The notes: generated from the letters alone by a model not told the origin. Shown: positions 8,409-18,378, numbered from the stretch's first letter. The stretch is DNA of 64,000 bases from Bradyrhizobium sp. CCGB01 (GCF_024199795.1 NZ_JANADK010000001.1:8794001-8858000); one strand, 5' to 3'. A program made the numbers and translations.

Positions 8409-9722
8409 ATGGCGCACGAAGACCGCTACGGCCTGCCGCTCTCCACCTCGTCAGACGAGGCGGCAAGCACCTATCGCGAAGGCGTCGACCTCATGCTCGC
8501 GGGGTGGACCGGCACGACGGAGACGCTGGAGCGCGCGATTGCGGCCGATCCGGATTTCGCGCTAGCCCTTATCGCCCGCGCCCGCGTGCATGGCTTCTAT
8601 CAGCAGGGCGATCTCGCGCGAAGCAAGGCGGCACGCGCGCGCGAGCTCGTGGCGAAGCGCGGCACGGAGCGCGAGCGCTCGCATGTCGAGACGCTGGCGC
8701 TCGCGATCGAGGGCCGGCTGATCGAAGCCATCGCGGCAATGCGAAGGCACATCGAGGGCTGGCCGCGCGATGCCGTGGTGCTGTCGCTGCCGCTCGGCGC
8801 GTTCGGCCTGTTCGCGTTCTCCGGCATGGCCGACCACGACCGCGCACGGCATGAGCTGTGCGAGCGCGTGGCGCAGCACTATGGCGAGGACTGGTGGTTT
8901 CTCACCATGGCCGGCTGGGCGATGACCGAGAACGGCGACGTCGCGCGCGGCCGTCGCGTCACCGAGCGCGGTTTCGACCTGCGCCGTCAGAACGCCCACG
9001 CCGCGCACGCCGTGCTGCATGCGATGTTCGAGGACGGCTCGATCGAGGCGGCCGACCGTCTCGTCGACGAGTGGATTCCCTCTTACGACCGCACCGGCAT
9101 CCTGCACGGCCACATCCTCTGGCATCAGGCGCTCGGCGCGCTCGAGCATGGCGATGCGGCGCGCGCGCTTGCGATCTACGCCGACGTGCTTCAGCCCTCG
9201 GCCACGCAGGCGCCGCCGCTCAACGTCGTCACCGACGGCGCCTCGCTGCTCTGGCGGCTGTCGGCCTACGGCCACGCCGTGCCGGAGACGCTCTGGCTCG
9301 ATGCCGATGCCATCGCGCAAAAACTGTTTCCGAAATCGAGCCTGCCCTTTGCCGACGTCCACATGGCGCTGTTCGCGGCGGCGACGCAGAACCAGGCGGC
9401 GCTCGCCGCGCGCCTTGCGGCAATCGAGCAGCGGCTGGGCGACGGCAAGCTGCCGGCCGGTCCCGTGGTGCCGGCGATCTGCCGCGCGCTCGTGGCCTTT
9501 GCCGACGAGGACTACACTTCATGCGTGCAAACGCTCGCGCCCGTCCTCGGCGAGGTCGTGCGCATCGGCGGCAGCCATGCCCAGCGCGAGCTGATCGAGG
9601 ACACCTACATCGTCGCGCTCATGCGCAGCGGCGAGCTGCCCCGCGCCCGCGCGCTGCTCGACGCCCGGCTGCATCGCCGTCCCTCATTGCGCGACACCCG
9701 CTGGCAGGCGGCGATGGGCTAG
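8409..9722 (+). CDS. tetratricopeptide-repeat protein, TTC38-like
   Basis: 437 residues of helical repeats. The start (YREGVDLMLAGWTGTTETLERAIAADPDFALA) and the ordered TPR pairs through residues 30-430 match the tetratricopeptide-repeat protein 38 family. No catalytic motif is visible, so a scaffold or binding role in the cytoplasm is likely. It follows the aldo/keto reductase closely with a purine-rich site before the ATG. Confidence 0.8.
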   Translation: MAHEDRYGLPLSTSSDEAASTYREGVDLMLAGWTGTTETLERAIAADPDFALALIARARVHGFYQQGDLARSKAARARELVAKRGTERERSHVETLALAIEGRLIEAIAAMRRHIEGWPRDAVVLSLPLGAFGLFAFSGMADHDRARHELCERVAQHYGEDWWFLTMAGWAMTENGDVARGRRVTERGFDLRRQNAHAAHAVLHAMFEDGSIEAADRLVDEWIPSYDRTGILHGHILWHQALGALEHGDAARALAIYADVLQPSATQAPPLNVVTDGASLLWRLSAYGHAVPETLWLDADAIAQKLFPKSSLPFADVHMALFAAATQNQAALAARLAAIEQRLGDGKLPAGPVVPAICRALVAFADEDYTSCVQTLAPVLGEVVRIGGSHAQRELIEDTYIVALMRSGELPRARALLDARLHRRPSLRDTRWQAAMG

Positions 9723-9924
9723 CTCTGCCACGAAAAGAACATCGGCCTGGCAACAAGTGCCTGCTAGGGCGGAGGCGGGGCAAGCCGGCGAATCGTCGAG
9801 GGGTGGCGCGGTGGTATTCCAGGCGGGATCGGCTGAACAAACGGGATCGCAACCAATTTGCGGTTCGCTCGTTGTTGGGCGGAACTTTTCCGCCGCCGTG
9901 GCCCCCTGGCATACGAGGCTGACG

Positions 9925-10500
9925 ATGCGCCTGCGCCGACCGGTCCTCGCCGTGGCCCTCGCGGCTCTCGCAAGCCCTTGTTTGGCCGAGTCTTCTGCGC
10001 CTATCGCGGTCAACAATCCACCAGCGCAGAACGCCTTCATCGACCTCCTGGCGCTGATGTCAGGCCACTGCAAGACGCTGAAGGTCGCCGGGCGCACCTT
10101 CGCTTGCAAGACGGTGGCCTACGCCCATGGTGACAAGGGCCGGGTCAATTTCGCAGTCGCCGTCGACGATCCCTCCGACGCCAACCACGTCGTGTCGTTC
10201 TCCGGCGAGAACGGCAAGCGCGCGGACGACAATTCCTACGAGCTGCGAATCGACCGCATGCTGCTCAATTCCAAGGACCGGCCCAAGGTCGACGGCCTGC
10301 CGGTGCCGGCCGAGCAGATCTCGACCGGCGTCTGCCGCCAGACCGGCAATTTCGCCGCCAAGCAGGTTTCTGACGTCACCTGCACGGCGACCGACAGCGA
10401 AGGCCGCCGATACGAGCTGCTGTTCGTCTCCGACGGCAAGCCCGTGAGCGTACGCCGCATCCGGCAATCGTCGCCGTCGATCCAGGATCCGTTCAAATAG
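9925..10500 (+). CDS. secreted hypothetical protein (191 aa)
   Basis: A signal peptide (VLAVALAALASPCLA) is followed by a domain with four cysteines (GHCKTL, TFACKT, TGVCRQ, VTCTAT). An open frame extends upstream to 9757, but the ATG at 9925 starts the signal peptide and has GAGG about 7 nt upstream. Family not recognised; probably periplasmic. Confidence 0.72.
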   Translation: MRLRRPVLAVALAALASPCLAESSAPIAVNNPPAQNAFIDLLALMSGHCKTLKVAGRTFACKTVAYAHGDKGRVNFAVAVDDPSDANHVVSFSGENGKRADDNSYELRIDRMLLNSKDRPKVDGLPVPAEQISTGVCRQTGNFAAKQVSDVTCTATDSEGRRYELLFVSDGKPVSVRRIRQSSPSIQDPFK

Positions 10501-10546
10501 TCTCACCATCATTGTGTATGATCGCGGCCATGCTTCGGAGCGACTC

Positions 10547-10894
10547 ATGACGCGCGACCGCCTGTTTCTGCTGCGCCCAGGTTTCGAGGACCCGGCCTTT
10601 CCAGGTCGCCTGTTCTATTGCTGGCATTGCGCGCTGATCGAGGGGGTGCTCGCCTCGTTTCCGGCGTTGGCCGCAAAGCTCGACGTCGAGCGCATCGCAT
10701 GGCCGCAGCCACGGCAGCCGGTGATCGCGCTGGTCGGCGAGGAGAACCAGTCGCTTCCGCTGCTCGTGCTGGCGGATGGGACGACGTCGCCGCACCAGAC
10801 CGGCAGCCGCCACGGCCGCGCCTTCATCGCCGACAAGGACGCGATCCTCGCCGCGCTCTCCGAACGCCACGGCTTTCCCGATCCGCATCCGTGA
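10547..10894 (+). CDS. DUF3088 domain protein
   Basis: 115 residues starting MTRDRLFLLRPGFEDP and containing the segment FYCWHCALIEGVLASFP, which I recognise as DUF3088. The C-W-H-C pair resembles a thioredoxin-fold active site but a redox role is not established. GGAG lies 8 nt before the ATG. It sits in a co-directional run with the isochorismatase-like gene. Confidence 0.8.
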   Translation: MTRDRLFLLRPGFEDPAFPGRLFYCWHCALIEGVLASFPALAAKLDVERIAWPQPRQPVIALVGEENQSLPLLVLADGTTSPHQTGSRHGRAFIADKDAILAALSERHGFPDPHP

Positions 10895-10999
10895 TCGTGG
10901 GAGGACCTTCGTCGCGAAACGAGGGAAGATTGGCATTGTGCGGTTTCCCAAAGGCCTCGCATAGTTGGTGCAGCAAGCAAGCCTGAAAGCGTCTCCTCC

Positions 11000-11575
11000 A
11001 TGCCCAGCCCCCTCCCCGCCCTTATCATCGTCGACGTTCAGCGCGCGTTCGATGAGTGGGAGGCGGCCGGCAAGCGGCGCAACAATCCGGATGCGGTGGC
11101 GCGCATCGCCGATCTCCTCAAGGCGTTCCGGACGCGCGGCGCGCCGATCTTCCACGTCCGCCACGAAGGCACCAAGCCGAATTCGACGTTTCTGCCATCG
11201 TGCTCCGGCTACGCCGTCAAGGACGAAGCGCGCGAACAGCCGGGCGAGCCGGTCATCGTCAAGCGCGTCAACAGCGCCTTCATCGGCACCGATCTCGAGC
11301 AGCGCCTGCGTGCGCGCAATATCACCGCACTCGTGATCTGCGGCGCGACCACCAATCACTGTGTCGAAACGACGACGCGGATGGCCGGCAATCTCGGCTT
11401 CGACACAAGCCTCGTGCGCGACGCGAGCTGGACGTTCGACCGCATCGGGCCCGACGGCGACAAGCATTCCGCCGAGGAAATCCATGCGATGACGCTGTCG
11501 AATCTCGACGGCGAATTCGCGCGCATCGTCACCACGGATGACGTCGTCGCTTCACTCAAATCGATGCGACAATAG
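11000..11575 (+). CDS. cysteine hydrolase, isochorismatase-like
   Basis: 191 residues. The predicted triad is Asp12 (ALIIVDVQ), Lys88 (VIVKRVNSAF) and Cys121 (CGATTNHCVETTTR), all in conserved contexts. The family includes isochorismatases, nicotinamidases and other amide or ester hydrolases; the exact substrate cannot be inferred. Confidence 0.92.
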   Translation: MPSPLPALIIVDVQRAFDEWEAAGKRRNNPDAVARIADLLKAFRTRGAPIFHVRHEGTKPNSTFLPSCSGYAVKDEAREQPGEPVIVKRVNSAFIGTDLEQRLRARNITALVICGATTNHCVETTTRMAGNLGFDTSLVRDASWTFDRIGPDGDKHSAEEIHAMTLSNLDGEFARIVTTDDVVASLKSMRQ

Positions 11576-11702
11576 ACCGCGCGACATCGACTCACTCACA
11601 CGCGTTGACCGGAACTGATCTGCGTCGTTTCGACGCCCGCGCTTTTCGGAACGCATCGGACTCCCATCTGTTGTCACACGACGTCTCAACTGGAGTGAAG
11701 AC

Positions 11703-12023
11703 ATGAAGTATCTCTTTGTCGCGATGGCTGTCGGTGCTGCGGCGCTCGCCGGCGGATCCACGGCCAACGCGGCGGGCAAGGCCAGCGCGAAGCAGAACGC
11801 GCAGGCCAGCCAGTCCACTGACATCAGCGCGCAGCACAGGCACCACCACCATGGCTATCGCCATCACCACTGGCGCCATCACCACCACGGCTACTATCGC
11901 CCGCACTACCGCAGCTACGGCTATTATCCGCGCCACCACGGCTACTACGGCGGCGGACCGTACGGCTACTATGGCGGCGGTGGTCCCGGCGTGACCTTCA
12001 GCTTCGGCGGCGGCCGCTGGTAA
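11703..12023 (+). CDS. secreted His/Tyr/Gly-rich protein
   Basis: 106 residues. A signal peptide (FVAMAVGAAALAGGSTANAA) is followed by clusters of histidine (HRHHHHGY, HHHWRHHHHG), then tyrosine-rich and glycine-rich repeats ending GGGGPGVTFSFGGGRW. Low-complexity, His-dense exported proteins often bind metal ions or sit in the envelope, but the function is not known. Its transcript ends at the hairpin 12032-12056. Confidence 0.8.
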   Translation: MKYLFVAMAVGAAALAGGSTANAAGKASAKQNAQASQSTDISAQHRHHHHGYRHHHWRHHHHGYYRPHYRSYGYYPRHHGYYGGGPYGYYGGGGPGVTFSFGGGRW

Positions 12024-12031
12024 GTCAAAAA

Positions 12032-12056
12032 GGCCCGCAGAGATGCGGGCCTTTTT
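12032..12056. terminator. bidirectional Rho-independent terminator
   Basis: A perfect 7-bp stem GGCCCGC / GCGGGCC with loop AGAGAT is followed by TTTTT on the plus strand and preceded by AAAAA, so it can terminate both the His-rich gene and the convergent amine oxidase gene. Confidence 0.9.
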
Positions 12057-12057
12057 C

Positions 12058-13329
12058 CTATCCCCGCAAGATCATCTCCGCCGTCTCCCGCCCGCTCGCC
12101 AGCGCCGCCTCGACCGTGCCCATGTCGCGGCCGCGATAGAGCGCTTCGCCGGAAAACAGCACCGGGCCGTCGGCACGCGCGAGCAGCGCCTGCGCCTCGC
12201 GCGTCCGCGGCGTTGCCCAGGAATAGGCGCCGCGGGCAAAGGGATCGTGCAGCCAGTTGGTCGCCGCGCTCGCCACGAGATCGCGCGCGATGTCTTCCCG
12301 CGGCACGCCGAAGATCGCCGCAAGCGAATCGAGCCCGGCATCGATCAGTCCTTGCCGATCGAACTTCGCCAGCTCGACCGTGCGCGGGCCGCCGAACCAG
12401 CCGGTGAGCAGGGGATGCTGGTCCGGATGCCGCGTCCACCACACCGGGATCGTCTGGTCCGACAGCAGGAAGGTCATGTCCGCGAGCTCTTGCTTGCGCT
12501 CGCGCCACCATGGCCGCGTGAAACGCAGCAGGATCTTGACGACGTTGCCGAAGCCGATGTCGTCGGCGGCCGCTGCCTTCGCGCGCGCGCTCGCCGGCAG
12601 CGCGATCTCGCGCAGCAGCGGCAGCGGCACGGTGAGGATCACGCGATCACAGCGATGCACGGCGCCGTCCGCGCCGTGGACAAGGATCGCGCCGCCCTCC
12701 TCGGCGACGGCCGACACCACACGACCGAACTGGATCGCAACCCCGTGCCTGCGGCACTCGGCCGCCAGGAAGTCGATCAGCGCACCATAGCCGCCATTGA
12801 TACGCGCTTGCGGAGAGTGCCCGCCATCCATCCATTCCTCGCGCAGCGCCAGCGTCGAGGCGCGCTCGGGGTCGGCCGCGTCATAGCCCTCGACCATTCG
12901 CTCGATCGAATGGCGCATCGGCGCGTAGTCATTCCCGGAAAAATGCCGGCGCAGGAAATCGGCAACGGTGAGATCGTCCGTCAATTCGCGGAGCACGGTT
13001 TGCAGCTCGGCCTTGTGCCGATCGTGGCGATCCTCGCGCGAGATGTCTACGCCGTCGAAACTCCACTGCTCGCCTTCGATCTCCTGAAGCGACAGCCCGG
13101 CCTCGCGCAGGAGGCCGCGCGTGACCGGCGCCTCGCCATGGACGAATTCGGCGCCGCCATCGGCGGGGTAGCCGAACTCCGCCGCCGGCAGCGGATGGAT
13201 GCGCCCGCCGCAGCGCTCGCGCGCCTCCAGGATCGTCACGCGTCTGCCCGCGCGCGCCAATTCGCGCGCCGCCATCAGCCCGGCCGCGCCGGTACCGACG
13301 ATGACGATATGCTCCGATTGTCCCGACAT
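12058..13329 (-). CDS. FAD-dependent amine oxidase
   Basis: 423 residues. The N-terminal dinucleotide-binding motif (IVIVGTGAAGLMAARELARAGRRV) followed by LEARERCGGRIHPL identifies the flavin monoamine oxidase family, and the C-terminal FAD motif VLFSGEALYRGRDMGTVEAALASG is intact. It oxidises an amine with release of H2O2 in other members; the substrate here is unknown. No signal peptide, so cytoplasmic. The reductase gene 13338-14048 lies 8 nt upstream, suggesting one transcript. Confidence 0.9.
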   Translation of the reverse strand: MSGQSEHIVIVGTGAAGLMAARELARAGRRVTILEARERCGGRIHPLPAAEFGYPADGGAEFVHGEAPVTRGLLREAGLSLQEIEGEQWSFDGVDISREDRHDRHKAELQTVLRELTDDLTVADFLRRHFSGNDYAPMRHSIERMVEGYDAADPERASTLALREEWMDGGHSPQARINGGYGALIDFLAAECRRHGVAIQFGRVVSAVAEEGGAILVHGADGAVHRCDRVILTVPLPLLREIALPASARAKAAAADDIGFGNVVKILLRFTRPWWRERKQELADMTFLLSDQTIPVWWTRHPDQHPLLTGWFGGPRTVELAKFDRQGLIDAGLDSLAAIFGVPREDIARDLVASAATNWLHDPFARGAYSWATPRTREAQALLARADGPVLFSGEALYRGRDMGTVEAALASGRETAEMILRG

Positions 13330-13337
13330 GCCGGTGC

Positions 13338-14048
13338 TTACTTGCCGACGGCTTGCGGGTCGTTCTGGATGAGATAGCGCAGCAGCAAGACGCCGCCGCC
13401 GAGATCCCGCGTGCTCTCCAGCGTCATCGCGGTCAGCGGCGCGCGCTGGTCGCTGTCGGCATCCGTCGAGTCGAACGCGAAGGGTGCGCCCCTGGCGCCA
13501 TCGATTGCAGGGCTGAGGATCAGATTGAATTCGTCGATCAGACCGGCGCGCAGGAATGCGCCATTGGCGACGCCGCCGCCCTCCACCAGCAGGCGCTTCA
13601 CGCCAAGCTCGCGATTGAGGATGTCGAGCGCCAGCGCGAGGTCGATTTCGGACTTGCCGGCGAAGATATAGGACACGCCCTCGCCGCGGAGCCCGGCCAG
13701 ATGCGAATCCGGCACGCCCTCGGTCAGCACCACGACAACAGGATCGCCGCCGATGTCGGACCGGCCCCAGCCGATCTTGCCCTGCGCGTCGAGCACGACG
13801 CCGTAGGTTTTCGCATCGCGCCGCGCGAACCAGTTTTCGCGGGGAAATGTCTCGCGCGTCTCGGACGGGTACGGCTTGCCCTTGGCGAACTCCGAGCCGG
13901 TGACGCGGCCGATCACCCAGGCCTCGCCACCGAGCTCGTCATGGATCTTCTCGAACCAGTCCGTGCCCGCGCCCTTTGGCCGCCAGCGGCTGGGATGCGT
14001 GCGGCCGTCGAGGCTCGAATGCATCAGACAGATGACGTAAGGCTTCAT
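13338..14048 (-). CDS. RibD C-terminal/dihydrofolate-reductase-like reductase
   Basis: 236 residues with the RibD_C fold: N-terminal MKPYVICLMHSSLDGR, the central WVIGRVTG and the NADPH-site-like LLVEGGGVANGAFLRAGLIDEFNLI. It lacks a deaminase domain, so it is a stand-alone reductase rather than riboflavin enzyme RibD. Substrate unknown. Confidence 0.88.
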   Translation of the reverse strand: MKPYVICLMHSSLDGRTHPSRWRPKGAGTDWFEKIHDELGGEAWVIGRVTGSEFAKGKPYPSETRETFPRENWFARRDAKTYGVVLDAQGKIGWGRSDIGGDPVVVVLTEGVPDSHLAGLRGEGVSYIFAGKSEIDLALALDILNRELGVKRLLVEGGGVANGAFLRAGLIDEFNLILSPAIDGARGAPFAFDSTDADSDQRAPLTAMTLESTRDLGGGVLLLRYLIQNDPQAVGK

Positions 14049-14069
14049 GCAAGTTCTCCGGACTTCCTT

Positions 14070-14729
14070 TCACGCCGGCTCATTGCCCTTGGCGCGATCG
14101 TTCACGATCACCGCGAGCGGATTGAGCGTTGGCGGGGCAACGAGCTTGAGCGTGTTGGTGTCGCGATGATTGAACGGCGCGCCGCGCACGAACAACTCGG
14201 TCTGGATCAGATAGGTCCAGCTTCCGTCGTCGTTGAAGGTGATGTCGCAGCGATAGGAGTCTGTACGGAAAGCCTGCTCCAGGAAATCGGTCGAGCAGAT
14301 TCCATAAGCAGTATCGCCGCGCTTCGCCATGACGGAGATCGTCTTGTCATCCGGCCCGGCCTTGCCCGAGGCGAGCAGCACCTGCCCGCGCGGGATCGCG
14401 AGCGTCTGCATGATCAGCCCGGTCGCGGGCTCCCACAGCCAATAGCCGACCTGGTCGTGGAAGGTGATGTCTTCCTCGGGCGTGTTGATGTGAATGTGGT
14501 AGCGCAGCCCGTAAAGCAGTTGCGGCCCGTTGGCCTGCGGATCGATCGGGTCCATCCGGATGCGCTCGATGAAGGTCCGCCGCTCCGGCCCCTCCGCCTT
14601 CGGATTGATGTCGATGCCCTTGTCCGCCTGCCAAGCGCCCGCGAGCCGGCGGAGCGGGCCGAGATTGGCAAGGCCGTCGGGCGAGACGTCCTCGGGCTCG
14701 GTGAAGATGTCGGCGGGAATGGGGAGCAT
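14070..14729 (-). CDS. nitrobindin-like heme-binding beta-barrel (FABP family) protein
   Basis: 219 residues. LGPLRRLAGAWQADKGID near the N-terminus and the later HDQVGYWLWEPATGLIMQTL resemble the THAP4/nitrobindin-like beta-barrel family (formerly DUF1794). Start at 14729 has GAGGA 7 nt upstream; an in-frame start at 14780 looks too long. Ligand unproven. Confidence 0.75.
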   Translation of the reverse strand: MLPIPADIFTEPEDVSPDGLANLGPLRRLAGAWQADKGIDINPKAEGPERRTFIERIRMDPIDPQANGPQLLYGLRYHIHINTPEEDITFHDQVGYWLWEPATGLIMQTLAIPRGQVLLASGKAGPDDKTISVMAKRGDTAYGICSTDFLEQAFRTDSYRCDITFNDDGSWTYLIQTELFVRGAPFNHRDTNTLKLVAPPTLNPLAVIVNDRAKGNEPA

Positions 14730-14891
14730 GGGTGTCCTCGCGTCGTTGCGGGACGCAGCAATAGCACAAGGACGGCACAAATCGACTGCACTGGAACCAG
14801 GGTGCGGGCCGGGTGTTATCAGTCCTTAAGCCTCCAAAATCGGGGCTCGAATGGGCAAGGACGCCCATGTCACGCGTCGCAGGGGAGTCCG

Positions 14892-16988
14892 GTGCTGTCT
14901 GAGACAAACGCTCGGCAGTCAGCTGAAATGGGCTTCCTCGCTGACGGAGGCGAGCTGGGCGCCATGATGAGCGCCCACGACTGGTCGGATTCACCGCTCG
15001 GTCATCCCCGCGACTGGTCCCGGGCGCTGAAGTCGACGGTCGGCATGCTGCTGGCTGCGCAAGCCCAGATCGTCCTGTTCTGGGGTCCTGATTTCGTCGC
15101 ACTCTATAACGACGCCTATTCGCCCGGCATCGGCGCCAATCACCCCCGCGCCCTCGGCCGCCCGGCGATCGAGAACTGGGGCGAGCTGTGGGACGATCTC
15201 GAACCGCTCCTTGCCGGAGTCCGCCGGACGCGGAAGACATTCGCCGCCAAGGATCGTCCCTTCTACGTCGAGCGTCATGGTTACGGCGAAACCAGCTACT
15301 GGGATGTCTCCTACTCGGCCGTACCTGATGACGATGGCTCGGTCGGCGGCGTCCTCTGCATCGTGTCCGAGACGACCGAACGTATTCTTGGCGAGGCGCG
15401 GCTGCGGAATAGCGAGGCACGCTACCGGGAGCTGACCACGACGCTCGAGCAGCGCGTCGCCGAACGCACGGCGGAACGTCATCTGCTTGCCACCATCGTG
15501 GAGACCACCGACGGGCAGATCCAGGCGCTCGATCTCGACTATCGCTGGCTCGCTATCAACACGTCCTGCGCCGATGCCTATCAGCGGATCTACGGCAAGC
15601 GGCCGAGGGTCGGCGATTCCCTGCACGAATTCCTCGCCGACCGGCCCGAGCATCTCGCGGCGGCAACGGCGATCTGGGCACGCGCGCTGGATGGCGAGGC
15701 CTTCATCAACATCGACGAGTTCGGCGATCCGCAATTCGACCGCCGCGTCTTTGAAATGAAGTTCGAGGCGCTGCGCGCGCCTGACGGCACGCGGATCGGT
15801 GCGTTCCTGACCGGGATCGACGTGACGGATCGCCTGGAGGAGCAGGCGCGGCTTGCGCAAGCCGAGGAAGCGCTGCGTCAGGCCCAGAAGATGGAGGCGA
15901 TGGGCCAGCTCACGGGCGGCGTCGCGCACGACTTCAACAATCTGCTCACGCCGATCGTCGGCCTGCTCGACATGTTCCAGCGCAAGGGCATCGGCGGCGA
16001 GCGCGAGCATCGCCTGATCGCCGGTGCGGCGCAGGCCGCCGAGCGCGCCAAGACGCTGGTTCAGCGTCTCCTCGCCTTTGCGCGCCGGCAACCGCTTCAG
16101 GCCGTTCCGGTCGACATCGGCCGCCTCGTTGCCGACATGGGCGATCTGATCTCCAGCACGACGGGACCCAAGATCCAGGTGACGGTGGATACGCCGGAAG
16201 GGCTTCCAGAGGCCATGGCCGATCCCAACCAGGTCGAGATGGCGATCCTGAACCTCAGTGTGAACGCCCGTGACGCCATGCCCGATGGCGGCAAGCTGCG
16301 CATCTCGGCCAAGGCCAGGACGGTCGTCCGCGGACATCATTCGGATTTGGCGCCGGGCGCCTATGTCTGCATCTCGGTCGCGGACACCGGCATCGGCATG
16401 GACGAAGCCACACTCGCCCACGCCGTCGAACCGTTCTTCTCGACCAAGGGGATCGGGCAAGGCACCGGTCTCGGCCTCTCGATGGTGCACGGCCTTGCGT
16501 CGCAGCTCGGCGGCGCGCTGACGATCAGGAGCGCGGTGGGGTTGGGCACGACAGTTGAGCTGTGGCTGCCGGTCAGCCAGGCGTCCACAGCGCAGAGCCA
16601 CACCGTCCCGCAACCAAAGCTGCGGCCGCTTCCCGTCGGTACGGCCCTTTTGGTGGATGACGAACCACTGGTGCGCATGAGCACCGCCGAGATGCTGGGC
16701 GAGCTCGGCTACAGCGTCGTCGAAGCGGGCTCCGCGGAGGACGCGCTCCAGCGCGTCAGGGAAGGCCTGCGGCCGAACCTGCTCGTCACCGACCATCTGA
16801 TGCCCGGCATGAGCGGAACGGATCTCGGCCTCGCCCTGCGCGACCAATATCCCGAGCTTCAGATCCTCGTCGTGTCAGGCTACGCCAACAACGAAGGCAT
16901 CACGCCGGACTTGTCGCGGCTGACGAAGCCGTTCCGAAGCGACGAGCTGGCGGCGAGCCTGGCGGGCCTGGCGAAGGTGGGACGGTAG
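14892..16988 (+). CDS. hybrid sensor histidine kinase with receiver domain
   Basis: 698 residues. Order: PAS/GAF-like input (about 30-165), a linker helix, a second PAS domain (about 195-315), HisKA with phosphoacceptor His346 ([11 protein letters not shown]), ATPase domain with N box at Asn458 ([10 protein letters not shown]), G1 box DTGIGM and G2 box [11 protein letters not shown], then a receiver with phosphoacceptor Asp634 (VTDHLMPG) and DDEP acidic pocket. No transmembrane segment, so soluble. The GTG at 14892 has AGGGGAG upstream; ATG 14928 is a weaker alternative. No partner regulator is adjacent, so output goes through its own receiver or an unlinked protein. The signal is unknown. 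Confidence 0.93.
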   Translation: MLSETNARQSAEMGFLADGGELGAMMSAHDWSDSPLGHPRDWSRALKSTVGMLLAAQAQIVLFWGPDFVALYNDAYSPGIGANHPRALGRPAIENWGELWDDLEPLLAGVRRTRKTFAAKDRPFYVERHGYGETSYWDVSYSAVPDDDGSVGGVLCIVSETTERILGEARLRNSEARYRELTTTLEQRVAERTAERHLLATIVETTDGQIQALDLDYRWLAINTSCADAYQRIYGKRPRVGDSLHEFLADRPEHLAAATAIWARALDGEAFINIDEFGDPQFDRRVFEMKFEALRAPDGTRIGAFLTGIDVTDRLEEQARLAQAEEALRQAQKMEAMGQLTGGVAHDFNNLLTPIVGLLDMFQRKGIGGEREHRLIAGAAQAAERAKTLVQRLLAFARRQPLQAVPVDIGRLVADMGDLISSTTGPKIQVTVDTPEGLPEAMADPNQVEMAILNLSVNARDAMPDGGKLRISAKARTVVRGHHSDLAPGAYVCISVADTGIGMDEATLAHAVEPFFSTKGIGQGTGLGLSMVHGLASQLGGALTIRSAVGLGTTVELWLPVSQASTAQSHTVPQPKLRPLPVGTALLVDDEPLVRMSTAEMLGELGYSVVEAGSAEDALQRVREGLRPNLLVTDHLMPGMSGTDLGLALRDQYPELQILVVSGYANNEGITPDLSRLTKPFRSDELAASLAGLAKVGR

Positions 16989-17116
16989 AGGGGATACCGA
17001 CTATCGGTCCGAGCGCACATTGAGCGTCAAGGTCGTATCCGCTGAGGATGAGCAAGTCCGCTGTATGAGGCGAAGCGAAGCCGAACCTAGTCAGTTCGGC
17101 TCCGTCGCCGGGAAGT

Positions 17117-17296
17117 TTAATGGCGATGGTCGCGGACCTCGGGTTGAGTCCGGTGATCCCGAACGATGGGTTGATTGCGATGGTCCCGCACGACCGGCGG
17201 GGCGCGATGGTCGCGGACGATGGTTGTGGCGCTCGAGGGTGTCACCGCGCTTGCCAACGTAACGGCTGCGAGAGCCGCAAGAATGTAATTGCGCAT
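17117..17296 (-). CDS. 59-residue secreted protein with four VRDHR repeats
   Basis: Starts with MRNYILAALAAVTLASAVTP, a signal peptide, followed by four tandem 9-residue repeats of the form [IVE]-V-R-D-H-R-x-x-P (the last ends V-R-D-H-R-H). The spacing is exactly 27 nt and the DNA copies have diverged, so the protein repeat is maintained beyond DNA duplication. AAGGAC lies about 8 nt before the ATG. The charged repeat (Arg-Asp-His-Arg) could bind metal or an anionic surface; function unknown. Confidence 0.7.
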   Translation of the reverse strand: MRNYILAALAAVTLASAVTPSSATTIVRDHRAPPVVRDHRNQPIVRDHRTQPEVRDHRH

Positions 17297-17421
17297 CAGT
17301 CTTGTCCTTTGCCTGGTGGATCACTGCGAGCCACCGGACAAAAGACTAGTTTGATCAGTCGGAATGATATGTGTCGTCGATCACGCGTGATTATCGATGC
17401 GGCGGCGACCGTGCGCGCCCT

Positions 17422-17526
17422 TGTAGCCCGGATCGAGCGAAGCGAAATCCGGGACCGACCGACCGCATCGCACGACCGCCCACGCAGCACCAAACCCGGA
17501 TTACGCTAGCGCTCCATCCGGGCTAC
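17422..17526. repeat. inverted dispersed repeat within a gene-free stretch
   Basis: The stretch 17297-17790 holds no credible gene. Within it GTAGCCCGGAT (17422 on) and ATCCGGGCTAC (ending 17526) are inverted complements separated by about 80 nt. A shorter relative with the same ends occurs at 46261-46296. Confidence 0.75.
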
Positions 17527-17790
17527 GCACTCCATCCGGCTATGTGAGTTGACGCCTCCGCCACAAGCCCGGCGCCCACCTTCAACGACTTCAACGCCAG
17601 CCCGCCGCCAACGCCACGCTGCTGCAATACGCCGAGGTCTCACCGGACCTGGCACGAGGCGGTGGGCAACGGCACCGCCTCTTGTGGGTGATGTTCTTGC
17701 CGCGAAGCCCGCCCTCACGGCGTTCGGCGACTACCTACGGTCCCGGCAAGCGGCGCGGGCCGGCTGATCAAAACTGGCGCTGAGGTGAAA

Positions 17791-17866
17791 TGGTGCCCAG
17801 GGGCGGAATCGAACCACCGACACTGCGATTTTCAGTCGCATGCTCTACCAACTGAGCTACCTGGGC
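17791..17866 (-). tRNA. tRNA-Phe (GAA)
   Basis: A 76-nt cloverleaf with acceptor stem GCCCAGG/CCTGGGC, D loop AGCTCAGTTGGTAGAGC, anticodon loop with GAA, T loop GGTTCGATTCC and encoded CCA at 17793-17791. It lies downstream of yacG, a common alphaproteobacterial position. Confidence 0.97.
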
Positions 17867-18051
17867 GTGCTGAGCGAAGGACCCAAGGCCCATCGAGCGG
17901 GCGGTTTATAGTGGGCTGGAAGCGGCCTGTCCACCCGGCTTCGCCAAGAGCCTTCGCCGGACGCGGCCCGGCTGTGCACAAGCCGGGGCCGCCTCGCCGC
18001 AGCTGGCGCTCAGCGCATCGCCGAATCAAGCAACAGATTGATATTGCTAAG

Positions 18052-18234
18052 TTATTCTATGTCTTCGACATCATCGTCGCGGCCGGGGATGAGGTAAGAG
18101 CCTTTCAGCCAGCGGTTCAGGTCGACGTCGCGGCAGCGCGAGGAGCAGAACGGACGGGTGGCCTGCGCCTGCGGCTTGCCGCAGATCGGGCAGGTTTTGA
18201 GCGGCCCGGAGGGCTTTTTGACCTGGTCGTCCAT
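18052..18234 (-). CDS. yacG: DNA gyrase inhibitor YacG (zinc-ribbon)
   Basis: 60 residues. Four cysteines at 15, 18, 30 and 34 (CPIC and FCSSRC) form the zinc site, followed by the diagnostic RDVDLNRWL. In Escherichia coli YacG binds GyrB and blocks DNA binding; that role is inferred here. It sits just downstream of maf in a conserved block. Confidence 0.95.
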   Translation of the reverse strand: MDDQVKKPSGPLKTCPICGKPQAQATRPFCSSRCRDVDLNRWLKGSYLIPGRDDDVEDIE

Positions 18235-18378
18235 AATGTCGGCGGCTTACGGGAGGTGACAGAGTTCAAGAGCCTGTCGGCAAACGGGTTCCTCGGGCGG
18301 CGGCGCATGCGGTCCCGCCGGGCTCCAGTGGGCCCATTCTACTGTGCATGGGGTTGTTTTCGAGAATTTAGTTGGAGC

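Noticed and set aside
14928..16988. ATG start for the histidine kinase
   Set aside because: The GTG at 14892 has a strong AGGGGAG Shine-Dalgarno; the ATG has none.
17506..17718. 70-residue minus-strand frame after the 59-aa gene
   Set aside because: Arg-rich, no ribosome site, lies beside the dispersed repeat.
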